DNA of 64,000 nucleotides from Acinetobacter sp. ANC 3929 (GTDB taxonomy: Bacteria; Pseudomonadota; Gammaproteobacteria; Pseudomonadales; Moraxellaceae): positions 1 through 64,000 of the forward strand of contig NZ_KB850001.1 in the NCBI RefSeq assembly GCF_000369405.1, in the 5' to 3' direction. Positions within the stretch are counted from its first letter, which is position 1; the number at the start of each line of letters is the position of its first letter. This document shows, one piece after another, positions 44,395-53,265 of the stretch. Both the position numbers and the translations under genes were made by a program. Under the pieces are notes generated by a model. It searched no databases. It worked only from the letters and a program-made list of their open reading frames with translations, and was not told the origin of the DNA.

Positions 44395-45493
44395 TTCGTC
44401 AAATGTTATAGTTCTACTTATATTAAGTTTTCTAACAATTGCAATAACATTGGTTGGCTTAGACTATGAACCTATTGTTATGCTAGCAAGAGGGATGACA
44501 TATTCATTAGCAGGTTTTCTTGTTTTATGTTATTTGTTTAAAGGAGGCTTAGTTGTAAAACTAGAAAAATCTCTTTTTTTCTTCCTTTTGTTAGTATTTT
44601 GGGTAGGTGTTCGTGCCAAAAATTTTTACGGTTTAGGGTTGTTGCTGCAAACAATATTACTTTTTCTAAGTACCTTTGTTTTGAGGAATTTAAATTTTAG
44701 TTTTAAGGTAGATAAAGCAATACTAATAGGTGCTTTCTTTTATCTATTAATGGCTTTTGTACATTTTTTTATAACTCCTATTTTTGGTAATAGCAATTAT
44801 ATCGGTGTATGTGGTCTAATTTTCCTTGTTGTCTTTTTTTCAAAACAAACAAAAATATATTATCTTTTCTCTTTGCTGTGCTTGGTTTTTATTGTTTTAT
44901 CTGGAACGCGCTCAGCGATATTAGGTTTAGTGGTCGGATATTTCTTATTTAAGATATTTAATTTAAGGACTTCATTAAGAATCCTATCTCTAATTGGATT
45001 TGCTGTACTAGCCATTTTATTCTTTAAATCTGGGCTCTATGACTATTTAAACTCTGATGATTTTGCTCAATTGGTTATTGATAAAACAGGTAAACGTCTT
45101 GAGTCAGGCCGTTTTGAAATTTGGGATCTCATTTTTTCGAATATGAGTTTTTCTAACTATATAGTTGGACTGGGAGGAGGAACTGATTACGAGGCAATAA
45201 TTGGTAGTAAATTAAGTGCCCACTCCGGCTATGTATATATTATTTCATCTTATGGCATTGTTGGTCTATTTCTATTTGCCATGGCTAGTATATTTTCTAT
45301 TATTAGATTATTTAAAAAAGGATATTATTTTTCCTTTTTATTATTTGTAGCTCTTTTATTCCGTGAATTCTTTGAAGTTACTTTACTACACAATAGTTTT
45401 CCTATTGCATTGTTTTTTTGGGCTTTTTTATCAAACGGTTATTTAGACCAGTTAAGACTCTCTAGACTTTCTTCAGGCACAGTAAAAGATTAA
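44369..45493 (+). CDS. wzy: Capsule polymerase Wzy (O-antigen ligase/polymerase type)
   Basis: A 374-residue membrane protein with 10-11 hydrophobic segments and a large periplasmic loop containing RLESGRFEIWDLIFSNMS and GLGGGTDYEAIIGSKLSAHSGYVYI. The SAHSGYVYIISSYG stretch resembles the Wzy_C motif of polymerases. It joins repeat units in the periplasm and so defines the inter-unit linkage. Very A/T-rich and overlapping the preceding gene; ATCAGGA precedes the start. Confidence 0.87.
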   Translation: MSYQTNFYSSSNVIVLLILSFLTIAITLVGLDYEPIVMLARGMTYSLAGFLVLCYLFKGGLVVKLEKSLFFFLLLVFWVGVRAKNFYGLGLLLQTILLFLSTFVLRNLNFSFKVDKAILIGAFFYLLMAFVHFFITPIFGNSNYIGVCGLIFLVVFFSKQTKIYYLFSLLCLVFIVLSGTRSAILGLVVGYFLFKIFNLRTSLRILSLIGFAVLAILFFKSGLYDYLNSDDFAQLVIDKTGKRLESGRFEIWDLIFSNMSFSNYIVGLGGGTDYEAIIGSKLSAHSGYVYIISSYGIVGLFLFAMASIFSIIRLFKKGYYFSFLLFVALLFREFFEVTLLHNSFPIALFFWAFLSNGYLDQLRLSRLSSGTVKD

Positions 45494-45501
45494 GGTAATT
45501 T

Positions 45502-47640
45502 ATGAAACAAATTCTTCAAGATATGGCAAATGGTGGTACCACTGTGACCGAAGCTCCAGTACCACAATGTTCAAAAGGTCATTTACTGATTTCCACAACG
45601 ACTTCGCTTATTTCTGCTGGAACAGAACGTATGTTGGTTGGATTTGGTAAGGCATCTCTAATTGATAAAGCACGCCAGCAACCAGAAAAAGTGAAAATGG
45701 TACTGGAAAAAGTACAAACAGATGGTCTATTAACAACTTACGATGCGGTAAAGTCTAAGTTGGCCCAACCACTTGCATTAGGTTATTGCAATGTGGGTAT
45801 CGTGCATGAAGTAGGTGCCAATGTAGATGATTTCCAAGTTGGCGATCGTGTTGTGTCAAATGGCCCACATGCGGATATGGTGAAAGTACCTAAAAACCTT
45901 TGTGCAAAAATTCCAGATAATGTCAGTGATGAATCGGCTTCCTTTGCTGTTGTCGCAAGTATTGGCTTGCAAGGTATTCGACTTGCTCAACCAACTTTGG
46001 GCGAAAGCTTTGTCGTGACAGGTGCGGGTCTGATTGGTCTACTCACCATTCAGATGCTAAGAGCAAATGGCTGTCGCGTTCTTGCCATTGATTTCGATCA
46101 AAGTAAATTAGATTTGGCAAAACAATTTGGTGCAGAGATCTGTAATCCTGGTAAAGGTGAAGATCCTGTGGCTGTGGGTCTGGCATTTAGCCGTGGTGCG
46201 GGTGTCGATGGTGTCATTATTACCGCGTCAACCAAGGTCAGTGATCCAGTTATTCAAGCAGCGCGAATGAGCCGAAAACGTGGTCGTATTATTCTAGTCG
46301 GTGTAACAGGCTTAGAGTTAAACCGCGCTGATTTCTATGAAAAAGAACTCAGTTTCCAAGTTTCTTGTTCATATGGTCCAGGTCGTTATGATACTGGATA
46401 TGAAGAGAAGGGGAATGATTATCCACTTGGCTTTGTTCGCTGGACTGAGCAACGTAACTTTGTTGCTGTTTTAGATATGATGGCTGCGGGTACCTTAAAT
46501 GTAGAACCATTAATTACGCAACGATTTGAATTTGAAGATGCACCTAAAGCGTATGATGCATTGACGGAAGATAAATCTGGTTTGGGTTTATTGCTTAAAT
46601 ATAACTCTCCAGTCGAAACTCGTTTAGAAAAGCGAGTGGTATTACGTCCAATTTCTATTGAGCCAAAGAATGCTGTCGTTGGTTTTATTGGGGCAGGCAA
46701 CTATGCTTCACGTGTGTTGATACCCGCTTTCAAAAAAGCATCTTCTCAATTACATACCATCGTAACCTCTGGTGGCATTAATGGAGTCATTCATGGCGAA
46801 AAAACAGGATTTGCCGAAGCTTCGACAGATCTGGATGGTTTATTAAATAATAAAGATATCAATACCGTCGCGATCGCGACCCGCCATAATAGCCATGCAT
46901 ACTTTGTAGAAAGAGTTTTATCGGCAGGTAAGAATGTTTTTGTTGAAAAGCCATTGGCTCTGACTGTCGAAGAAATTGAAAAAATTGAAGCGGTCTACAA
47001 TCAAAATATCCAGAATAATCAATATGCACGAGTCATGGTGGGCTTCAACCGTCGTTTCTCACCACAAGTGCAAAAAATGAAAACTTTGCTAGATACAGTG
47101 AAAGAGCCGAAAAGCTTTATCATGACCATGAATGCAGGTGCGATACCCGCGGATCATTGGACACAAGATAATGCAGTTGGTGGTGGGCGTATCATTGGAG
47201 AAGCATGTCACTTTATCGACTTGATGCGCTTCCTAGCAGGTTCAAAAATTGTTTCTATTCAGGCTCGACGTATGGGCGAAACTGATGCAGTACAGGTTCT
47301 AGAAGATAAGGCTTCAATTACGCTTGGTTTTGAAGATGGGTCATTTGGCACCATTTTCTACTTGGCAAATGGCGCTTCAAGCTTCCCTAAAGAGCGTGTA
47401 GAAGTCTTTACAGCAGGTCGAGTACTACAATTAGATAATTTCAGAAAGCTAAAAGCATTTGGCTGGCCTGGTTTTAACAAGATGAATCTGTGGCGTCAAG
47501 ATAAAGGTCAAGATGCTTGTGCTGCAGTCTTTGTAGACAGTATTCGAGATGGAAAAGAAGCACCAATTCCTGCCGATGAAATTTTTGAAGTTGCTAGAGT
47601 GACCATTCAGGTTACCGAAATTTTAAGAGCACAAACATGA
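45502..47640 (+). CDS. Bi-domain oxidoreductase: zinc-type dehydrogenase fused to Gfo/Idh/MocA
   Basis: A 712-residue fusion. Residues 1-360 form a medium-chain alcohol-dehydrogenase fold (ALGYCNVGIVHEVGANVDDFQVGDRVVSN in part; VTGAGLIGLLTIQML as NAD loop). Residues 375-712 are a Gfo/Idh/MocA oxidoreductase (VGFIGAGNYASRVLIPAF, EKPLALTVEEIE, GEACHFIDLMRFLAG). Such fusions are seen in other polysaccharide loci with a heparinase-like partner, as here. The reaction is unknown; making or processing an unusual sugar is plausible. Codon use returns to normal relative to the wzx-wzy block, and the next gene overlaps by four bases. Confidence 0.88.
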   Translation: MKQILQDMANGGTTVTEAPVPQCSKGHLLISTTTSLISAGTERMLVGFGKASLIDKARQQPEKVKMVLEKVQTDGLLTTYDAVKSKLAQPLALGYCNVGIVHEVGANVDDFQVGDRVVSNGPHADMVKVPKNLCAKIPDNVSDESASFAVVASIGLQGIRLAQPTLGESFVVTGAGLIGLLTIQMLRANGCRVLAIDFDQSKLDLAKQFGAEICNPGKGEDPVAVGLAFSRGAGVDGVIITASTKVSDPVIQAARMSRKRGRIILVGVTGLELNRADFYEKELSFQVSCSYGPGRYDTGYEEKGNDYPLGFVRWTEQRNFVAVLDMMAAGTLNVEPLITQRFEFEDAPKAYDALTEDKSGLGLLLKYNSPVETRLEKRVVLRPISIEPKNAVVGFIGAGNYASRVLIPAFKKASSQLHTIVTSGGINGVIHGEKTGFAEASTDLDGLLNNKDINTVAIATRHNSHAYFVERVLSAGKNVFVEKPLALTVEEIEKIEAVYNQNIQNNQYARVMVGFNRRFSPQVQKMKTLLDTVKEPKSFIMTMNAGAIPADHWTQDNAVGGGRIIGEACHFIDLMRFLAGSKIVSIQARRMGETDAVQVLEDKASITLGFEDGSFGTIFYLANGASSFPKERVEVFTAGRVLQLDNFRKLKAFGWPGFNKMNLWRQDKGQDACAAVFVDSIRDGKEAPIPADEIFEVARVTIQVTEILRAQT

Positions 47641-49451
47641 GTTTAGTCATGAAAGGTCAAACAGCGCTTGCATTAGGGCTGTTTAATTTGTTCAGAGTGT
47701 TTAAATATCGTGTGGGCGTAAAAACAGGTCTAAACCCTGTACAAAAGTTGTCTGCACAATTGCCAGCGGGTTGCTTCTTTAGTCAGAGTGTACCCACTGG
47801 CACAATGAATGTGCCCGTAAACTCAACGTTAACAGCCTTTGGATACCTCAAGTATCCAGTGGCTGGACAGCTTCCGAATTGGTTCTATAGCCCTTTAACC
47901 CAGCATACCTTTCAAAATACAGCGAAGGCGTGGTATCAAATTCCAGATTTTGATGGAAATGTTGGTGATATTAAAGGCATCTGGGAGGCTTCTCGTTTTG
48001 ACTGGCTAATCGACCTTGTTCTACACGAGCGTCAAGTGAGAGATGGGCAAGCATTGCTTCAGCTTGATTTATGGTTGAATGATTGGTGTAAGAAGAACCC
48101 TGCTTATTTTGGGCCGAATTGGAAATGTGGGCAGGAAGCATCCATCCGTGTCATGCATATCATTACTGCACTGATCGGTTTAGAGCAACAGAAACATCCG
48201 CATGACAATGTCTGTGCATTTATCGAGGCGCATTTAAAGCGTATCGAACCCACAATTGATTATGCCATTGCTCAGGATAATAATCATGGGACCTCTGAGG
48301 CAGCGGCATTGTATATTGGTGGAGCTGTTCTAAATCTTTGGAAACCTAAGCCTCAATATCAGCGGTGGCAGGCATTGGGTGAAAAATGGTTGCTGAACCG
48401 TGCAAGCAAGCTCATTATGCAAGACGGTGGTTTTAGTCAATATTCGATTAATTACCATCGAGTGATGCTGGATTCTTATTGCTTAGCTGAAATCGTCCGC
48501 CAAAAATTCGAATTAAAGCCTTTTTCAGGACAGTTATATCGTCAACTACAGAAAGCGACAGACTGGTTATATGTATTAACCCAAGCTAATGGGGATGTTC
48601 CTAATTTAGGTGCCAATGATGGTGCAAGACTGATTCCTGTAAGCCAAACGGATTATCGTGATTTTAGACCAACAGTTCAGTTGGCAAGTACATTATTCCA
48701 TCAACATCGTTATTATCCAGAACCAGATTCATATGATGAAAGCCTAACGTTCTTTCAAATACAAAAATTGAAGCAAGAAAACTTTGAACTGCCTTCGCGA
48801 AATCAATTTTTTAATGAAAGCGGTTTGATTAGTTCTCAAAATAATAATTTCTTTATTGCATTCAAATTGCCGAAATTCAAATTTCGTCCAAGTCAATGTG
48901 ATGCATTGCATCTGGATGTTTGGTTTAAAGGACAAAACCTTTTACGTGATGGTGGAACTTATAGTTATAATTCCACCGTAGAAGATTTAAACTACTTTTC
49001 TGGCGTTGCCAGTCACAATACCGTTGAATTTGATCAACACCAACAAATGCCGCGTTTAAGTCGCTTTTTATTCGGTGCATGGCTGACACCAAAAGAATTA
49101 ACATATAGCACTAATGAATTTGGTTGTGCTTATCAAGATCATTGGGGTTGTACACATCACCGTAAAATTTCATTAACAGATAATGCAATTAAAATAGCAG
49201 ATAATATTTCTGGTTTTAAGCAACAAGCGATCTTACGTTGGCGTTTACAGCCAGATCATTGGACTCTTGAGAATAATGTTCTAAGCAATGGTCAAATAGA
49301 GATTATTTTAGAGGCTGAGCATCCGATAACTCTTCGTTGGAGTGAAGGAGAGGAGTCTAGGTACTACTATCAAAAGAGCAAAGTGCCTGTTTTAGAAGTG
49401 ACTGCTACACAAGCGACTACAATTTTTACTGTAATTAAAGATTTAACATGA
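47637..49451 (+). CDS. Heparinase II/III family protein
   Basis: A 604-residue protein with an N-terminal helical toroid domain (about 90-330) and a C-terminal heparinase II/III beta domain (about 380-600). Landmarks are WEASRFDWLIDLV, DNNHGTSEAAALYIGG near 222, DGGFSQYSINYHR near 265 and the later LRDGGTYSYNST and SGVASHNTVEFDQHQQM near 460. The Asn/His and Tyr/His residues suit a polysaccharide lyase. No signal peptide is evident, so a cytoplasmic or membrane-associated role is possible. It overlaps its neighbours by four bases on both sides, tying it to the oxidoreductase and the GT4 gene. Confidence 0.85.
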   Translation: MSLVMKGQTALALGLFNLFRVFKYRVGVKTGLNPVQKLSAQLPAGCFFSQSVPTGTMNVPVNSTLTAFGYLKYPVAGQLPNWFYSPLTQHTFQNTAKAWYQIPDFDGNVGDIKGIWEASRFDWLIDLVLHERQVRDGQALLQLDLWLNDWCKKNPAYFGPNWKCGQEASIRVMHIITALIGLEQQKHPHDNVCAFIEAHLKRIEPTIDYAIAQDNNHGTSEAAALYIGGAVLNLWKPKPQYQRWQALGEKWLLNRASKLIMQDGGFSQYSINYHRVMLDSYCLAEIVRQKFELKPFSGQLYRQLQKATDWLYVLTQANGDVPNLGANDGARLIPVSQTDYRDFRPTVQLASTLFHQHRYYPEPDSYDESLTFFQIQKLKQENFELPSRNQFFNESGLISSQNNNFFIAFKLPKFKFRPSQCDALHLDVWFKGQNLLRDGGTYSYNSTVEDLNYFSGVASHNTVEFDQHQQMPRLSRFLFGAWLTPKELTYSTNEFGCAYQDHWGCTHHRKISLTDNAIKIADNISGFKQQAILRWRLQPDHWTLENNVLSNGQIEIILEAEHPITLRWSEGEESRYYYQKSKVPVLEVTATQATTIFTVIKDLT

Positions 49452-50659
49452 AAATTTTATATTTCCATCAGCATTTTTCTACACCCAAAGGGTCAGCAGG
49501 AATCCGTTCTTATGCTATGGCTCAATCACTTATTCGTAATGGCCATCAGGTGACGATGGTTTGTGGATCTTTTGGAGCAGGGCAAACGGGTTTAACTCAG
49601 CCTTTTGATAAGGGAATGCGTCGTGGTGTAGTCGATGGTATCAATATTATTGAATTCGAATTGCATTATTCGAATACGCTGTCTTTCCTCAAACGGATTT
49701 TAATTTTTTTAAGTTTTGCTTTTAAATCGATTAAAGTTGCTTTAACTGAACAGTATGATGTTGTATTTGCAACGACAACACCATTGACGGCAGGTATCCC
49801 TGGTATTTTTGCTAAATGGCTAAGACGGAAACCATTCGTCTTTGAGGTACGGGATTTATGGCCAGAGCTGCCTAAAGCGATGGGTGTGATCAAAAACCCA
49901 GTGGTTTTATGGTTGATGTCTGTACTTGAATGGACTTCTTACCATTCAGCGGATCGTTTGGTTGGTCTCTCTCCTGGTATTGTAGACGGTATAATCAAAC
50001 GTGGGATTGCGCCTGAAAAAGTAGCCTCTATTCCGAATGGGTGTGATTTAGATATTTTTGCATCTGAACATCAAGCATGGCGGCCTGAGGGCGTTCAACC
50101 AACAGACCTTATGGCAATTTTTACTGGCACACATGGCTTGGCCAATGGTCTTAATGCCGTGTTAGACGCGGCAGTTGAATTGAAAAAACGTCAAAGAACG
50201 GATATTAAATTGGTTCTGGTTGGTGATGGCATGCAGAAGAAGGCTTTAGTTGAACGTGCAACTGAGCTAAAACTTGATAATGTAATTTTTCATAATCCTG
50301 TTAATAAAGCAAAGTTGGCAGGTCTCATGGCGAGTGCTGATGTGGGGTTACAAATTTTAGCCAATGTCCCTGCCTTTTATTATGGAACCTCACCGAATAA
50401 ATTTTTTGATTACATTTCAGCGGGTTTACCCGTTTTAAATAATTATCCGGGTTGGTTAGCGGAGTTAATTACCAAAGAGCAATGTGGTTTTGCTGTACCC
50501 CCAGAGAATCCTCAAGCGTTTGCCAATGCCTTGGAACAGGCAGCTAATCAGCGAGAGCAACTGATTGAAATGGGCAGAAATAGTCAACAGGTCGCCAAAG
50601 AGCAGTTTAATCGTTCTATTCTTTCACAGAAGTTTTCTGATTGGGTTACGGGAGCGTAA
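49448..50659 (+). CDS. Glycosyltransferase family 4, WbuB-like
   Basis: A 403-residue GT4 enzyme. The N-terminus YFHQHFSTPKGSAGIRSYAMA and FEVRDLWPELPKAMGVI are typical of WbuB-like transferases, which often add the second sugar (for example FucNAc) onto an initiating N-acetylated sugar. SADRLVGLSPGI, IPNGCDLDIF and the C-terminal YGTSPNKFFDYISAGLPVL complete the GT-B fold. Being next to the initiating transferase, it is the best candidate for the enzyme acting on undecaprenyl-PP-QuiNAc4NAc; that is inference. It overlaps the heparinase gene by four bases. Confidence 0.87.
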   Translation: MKILYFHQHFSTPKGSAGIRSYAMAQSLIRNGHQVTMVCGSFGAGQTGLTQPFDKGMRRGVVDGINIIEFELHYSNTLSFLKRILIFLSFAFKSIKVALTEQYDVVFATTTPLTAGIPGIFAKWLRRKPFVFEVRDLWPELPKAMGVIKNPVVLWLMSVLEWTSYHSADRLVGLSPGIVDGIIKRGIAPEKVASIPNGCDLDIFASEHQAWRPEGVQPTDLMAIFTGTHGLANGLNAVLDAAVELKKRQRTDIKLVLVGDGMQKKALVERATELKLDNVIFHNPVNKAKLAGLMASADVGLQILANVPAFYYGTSPNKFFDYISAGLPVLNNYPGWLAELITKEQCGFAVPPENPQAFANALEQAANQREQLIEMGRNSQQVAKEQFNRSILSQKFSDWVTGA

Positions 50660-50660
50660 T

Positions 50661-51272
50661 ATGCTTAAACGTTTACTGGATATTGTTATTGCTTCAACCG
50701 CGTTGATTTTGCTTTCACCTTTATATTTTTATGTTGCACATAAGGTAAAGAAGAACTTAGGTTCACCCGTTTTGTTCCGTCAGGTTCGTCCAGGCTTGCA
50801 TGGTAAACCGTTTGAAATGATTAAGTTTCGCACCATGAAGGATGCACTTGATGAACAGGGCAATCCTTTACCTGATAGTGACCGCCTAACACCTTTTGGT
50901 AAGATGTTACGTTCGACCAGTCTGGACGAAATGCCCGAGCTTTGGAATGTGATTAAGGGGGATATGAGTGTTGTGGGACCACGTCCATTACTGATGGAAT
51001 ATTTACCTCTATACAACAAAGAACAAGCCAAACGTCATGATGTACGTCCAGGCATGACTGGGCATGCACAGGTCAATGGGCGTAATGCGATTAGTTGGGA
51101 ACAAAAATTTAAACTTGATACATGGTATGTGGAAAATAGATCACTTTGGTTAGATTTTAAAATTATGTTGCAGACAGTGAAGAAGGTCATAGCCAAAGAT
51201 GATATCAGTGAAGCTGGAGAGGCGACGATGAGTAAATTTACAGGAACAAATAATAAGGAGTTAAATAAGTGA
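50661..51272 (+). CDS. itrA: Initiating sugar-phosphate transferase, PglC/ItrA-type
   Basis: A 203-residue small phosphoglycosyl transferase. It has a single membrane/re-entrant helix (LLDIVIASTALILLSPLY), VLFRQVRPG, the catalytic FEMIKFRTM, TSLDEMPELWNVIKGDMSVVGPRPLL and RPGMTGHAQVNGRNAISWEQ. This short form transfers a sugar phosphate to undecaprenyl phosphate to start the repeat unit. Its position next to the bacillosamine-type genes predicts UDP-QuiNAc4NAc as donor. The ATG at 50661 (GGGAGCG upstream) is used; the longer frame to 50565 overlaps the GT4 gene. The exact itr subgroup cannot be assigned by eye. Confidence 0.9.
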   Translation: MLKRLLDIVIASTALILLSPLYFYVAHKVKKNLGSPVLFRQVRPGLHGKPFEMIKFRTMKDALDEQGNPLPDSDRLTPFGKMLRSTSLDEMPELWNVIKGDMSVVGPRPLLMEYLPLYNKEQAKRHDVRPGMTGHAQVNGRNAISWEQKFKLDTWYVENRSLWLDFKIMLQTVKKVIAKDDISEAGEATMSKFTGTNNKELNK

Positions 51273-51919
51273 CAGAATTTATTGGTGTTTACGGTGCGAG
51301 CGGTTTTGGTAAAGAAGTGATGCCATTAGTCCGTCAAAAATTTCCAACTTTGAAAAAAGAACAATTTGTTTTTATTGATGATGGCCAAGCAGGTGGAAGC
51401 CTGAATGGTTATTCAGTTTTAACCTACACAGATTTTATTAATAACACAGCTACACATAAGGCTGTAACGATTGCGATCGCGAACAGTATTGTTCGTGAAA
51501 AACTAGTCGTGCGTCTAAATGAGGATGGAGTTCAACATTTAGCGATACAAGCAGACAATACAGTGGTTTTAGATGAGGTAGAGATCGGTGAAGGGAGTCT
51601 ACTTTGCCCATTCACTTGTTTGACCTCAAATATTAAAATTGGCAAGTTTTTCCACGCTAATATTTATAGTTATGTCGCTCATGACTGTGTGATTGGTGAT
51701 TACGTTACCTTTGCACCAGGGGTAAAATGTAATGGTAATATTCATATTGAGGACCATGCCTATATTGGTACAGGTGCAGTAATCAAACAAGGAACACCAG
51801 ACAAGCCATTGGTAATTGGTAAAGGTGCTGTAGTTGGGATGGGTGCAGTGGTAACTAAGAGTGTGCCAGCAGGCGTAACTGTAATTGGTAACCCTGCAAG
51901 AATTTTAGAAAAGAAGTAA
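51269..51919 (+). CDS. qhbB: UDP-4-amino-sugar N-acetyltransferase, PglD/NeuD type
   Basis: A 216-residue acetyltransferase with an N-terminal Rossmann-like segment (VYGASGFGKEVMPLV) and a C-terminal left-handed beta helix with the catalytic His in SYVAHDCVIGDYVTFAPGV, then GTGAVIKQG and VIGNPARIL. It acetylates the 4-amino group, completing QuiNAc4NAc. Start is GTG at 51269, overlapping the transferase stop codon, with AAGGAG at an ideal distance. Name follows the Acinetobacter qhb scheme. Confidence 0.87.
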   Translation: MTEFIGVYGASGFGKEVMPLVRQKFPTLKKEQFVFIDDGQAGGSLNGYSVLTYTDFINNTATHKAVTIAIANSIVREKLVVRLNEDGVQHLAIQADNTVVLDEVEIGEGSLLCPFTCLTSNIKIGKFFHANIYSYVAHDCVIGDYVTFAPGVKCNGNIHIEDHAYIGTGAVIKQGTPDKPLVIGKGAVVGMGAVVTKSVPAGVTVIGNPARILEKK

Positions 51920-51950
51920 GCCGTATTATTTTATAGATCAGGAAATTACA

Positions 51951-53129
51951 ATGTTGAACACAGCATTCGAGCCATGGCCAAGTTTTACGCAACAAGAAGC
52001 AGACGCAGTTAAAGATGTATTACTTTCAAATAAAGTAAATTATTGGACAGGGCAAGAATGCCGAGAGTTTGAAAAAGAGTTCGCAACATTTGCTGGTACT
52101 GAGTATGCGGTGGCTTTAACCAACGGTACCGTTGCCTTAGATGTGGCTTTAAAAGCTTTGGGAATTGGGGCTGGTGATGATGTGATCGTCACTTCACGCA
52201 CCTTCCTCGCTTCTGCAAGTTCAATTGTAACGGCTGGGGCTAATCCTATTTTTGCTGATGTTGAGCTGGATTCTCAGAATATTTCACGTCGTACCATTGA
52301 AGCAGTACTTACACCAAATACCAAAGCGATTATTTGTGTGCATTTGGCAGGTTGGATGTGTGATATGGATCCAATTATGCAGCTTGCTGCGGAAAAAGGG
52401 CTGTATGTGATTGAAGACTGTGCGCAAGCGCATGGTGCACAATATAAGGGTAAACCAGCGGGTTCAATTGGGCATATTTCGGCTTGGTCTTTCTGCCAAG
52501 ATAAAATTATGAGCACAGGTGGTGAAGGTGGTATGGTCACCACCAACAACGAAGGCCTTTGGAAGAAAATGTGGTCTTATAAAGATCATGGCAAAAGCTA
52601 CGATAGCGTTTATAATAAACAACATCCGCCAGGATTCCGATGGTTACATGATTCTTTTGGTACCAACTGGCGTATGATGGAAATGCAGGCAGTAATTGGC
52701 CGTATTCAGCTGACACGTATGACAGAGTGGATACAAAAGCGAACTGAGAATGCAGAACACATTCTGAAAGCATTTGTAGATTCTCCTTATTTTACGATTC
52801 ATTTGCCTTCAAGTGATTATGTGCATGCCCATTATAAATGTTATGTGCAAGTCAATTTAGCTGCATTACCGGATGGCTGGTCGCGCGATCGAATTATGCA
52901 AGAAATTAATGCGCAAAATGTACCTTGTTTTAGCGGTTCTTGTTCAGAGGTATATTTAGAGCATGCCTTTGATGAGACACCATGGCGTCCAGAGCAGCGT
53001 TTGCAGAATGCGCAACAACTCGGTGAGACCAGTCTGATGTTTTTGGTACACCCAAGCTTAAGCCAAGACAGTATAGTCAAAACAGTTCGTGCCATTCAAA
53101 ACGTAAAAAGTGCGATTGAGTCAGCGTGA
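51951..53129 (+). CDS. qhbA: PLP-dependent 4-aminotransferase, DegT/DnrJ/EryC1 family
   Basis: A 392-residue aminotransferase of the PglE type. It has NGTVALDVALKALGIGAGDDVIV near 65, the PLP aspartate in VIEDCAQAHGA near 165 and the Lys-bearing SFCQDKIMSTGGEGGMV near 190. The usual H in SFH/SFS-x-x-K is Cys-Gln-Asp before Lys. It converts the 4-keto product of Gdr to the 4-amino sugar in the UDP-QuiNAc4NAc route. It lies 31 bases after qhbB. Confidence 0.9.
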   Translation: MLNTAFEPWPSFTQQEADAVKDVLLSNKVNYWTGQECREFEKEFATFAGTEYAVALTNGTVALDVALKALGIGAGDDVIVTSRTFLASASSIVTAGANPIFADVELDSQNISRRTIEAVLTPNTKAIICVHLAGWMCDMDPIMQLAAEKGLYVIEDCAQAHGAQYKGKPAGSIGHISAWSFCQDKIMSTGGEGGMVTTNNEGLWKKMWSYKDHGKSYDSVYNKQHPPGFRWLHDSFGTNWRMMEMQAVIGRIQLTRMTEWIQKRTENAEHILKAFVDSPYFTIHLPSSDYVHAHYKCYVQVNLAALPDGWSRDRIMQEINAQNVPCFSGSCSEVYLEHAFDETPWRPEQRLQNAQQLGETSLMFLVHPSLSQDSIVKTVRAIQNVKSAIESA

Positions 53130-53265
53130 AAACAACGACAAGAGCGCGACTTAAGGTCAAACTCTTGCGTTTATGATTATGTAATCAGTATGTAAAAGTC
53201 ATTTCTAGTTCTATGAGAAATGCGTATAAAGATCAAACTGTAAAATGGATGATTAGAAGAGCATT

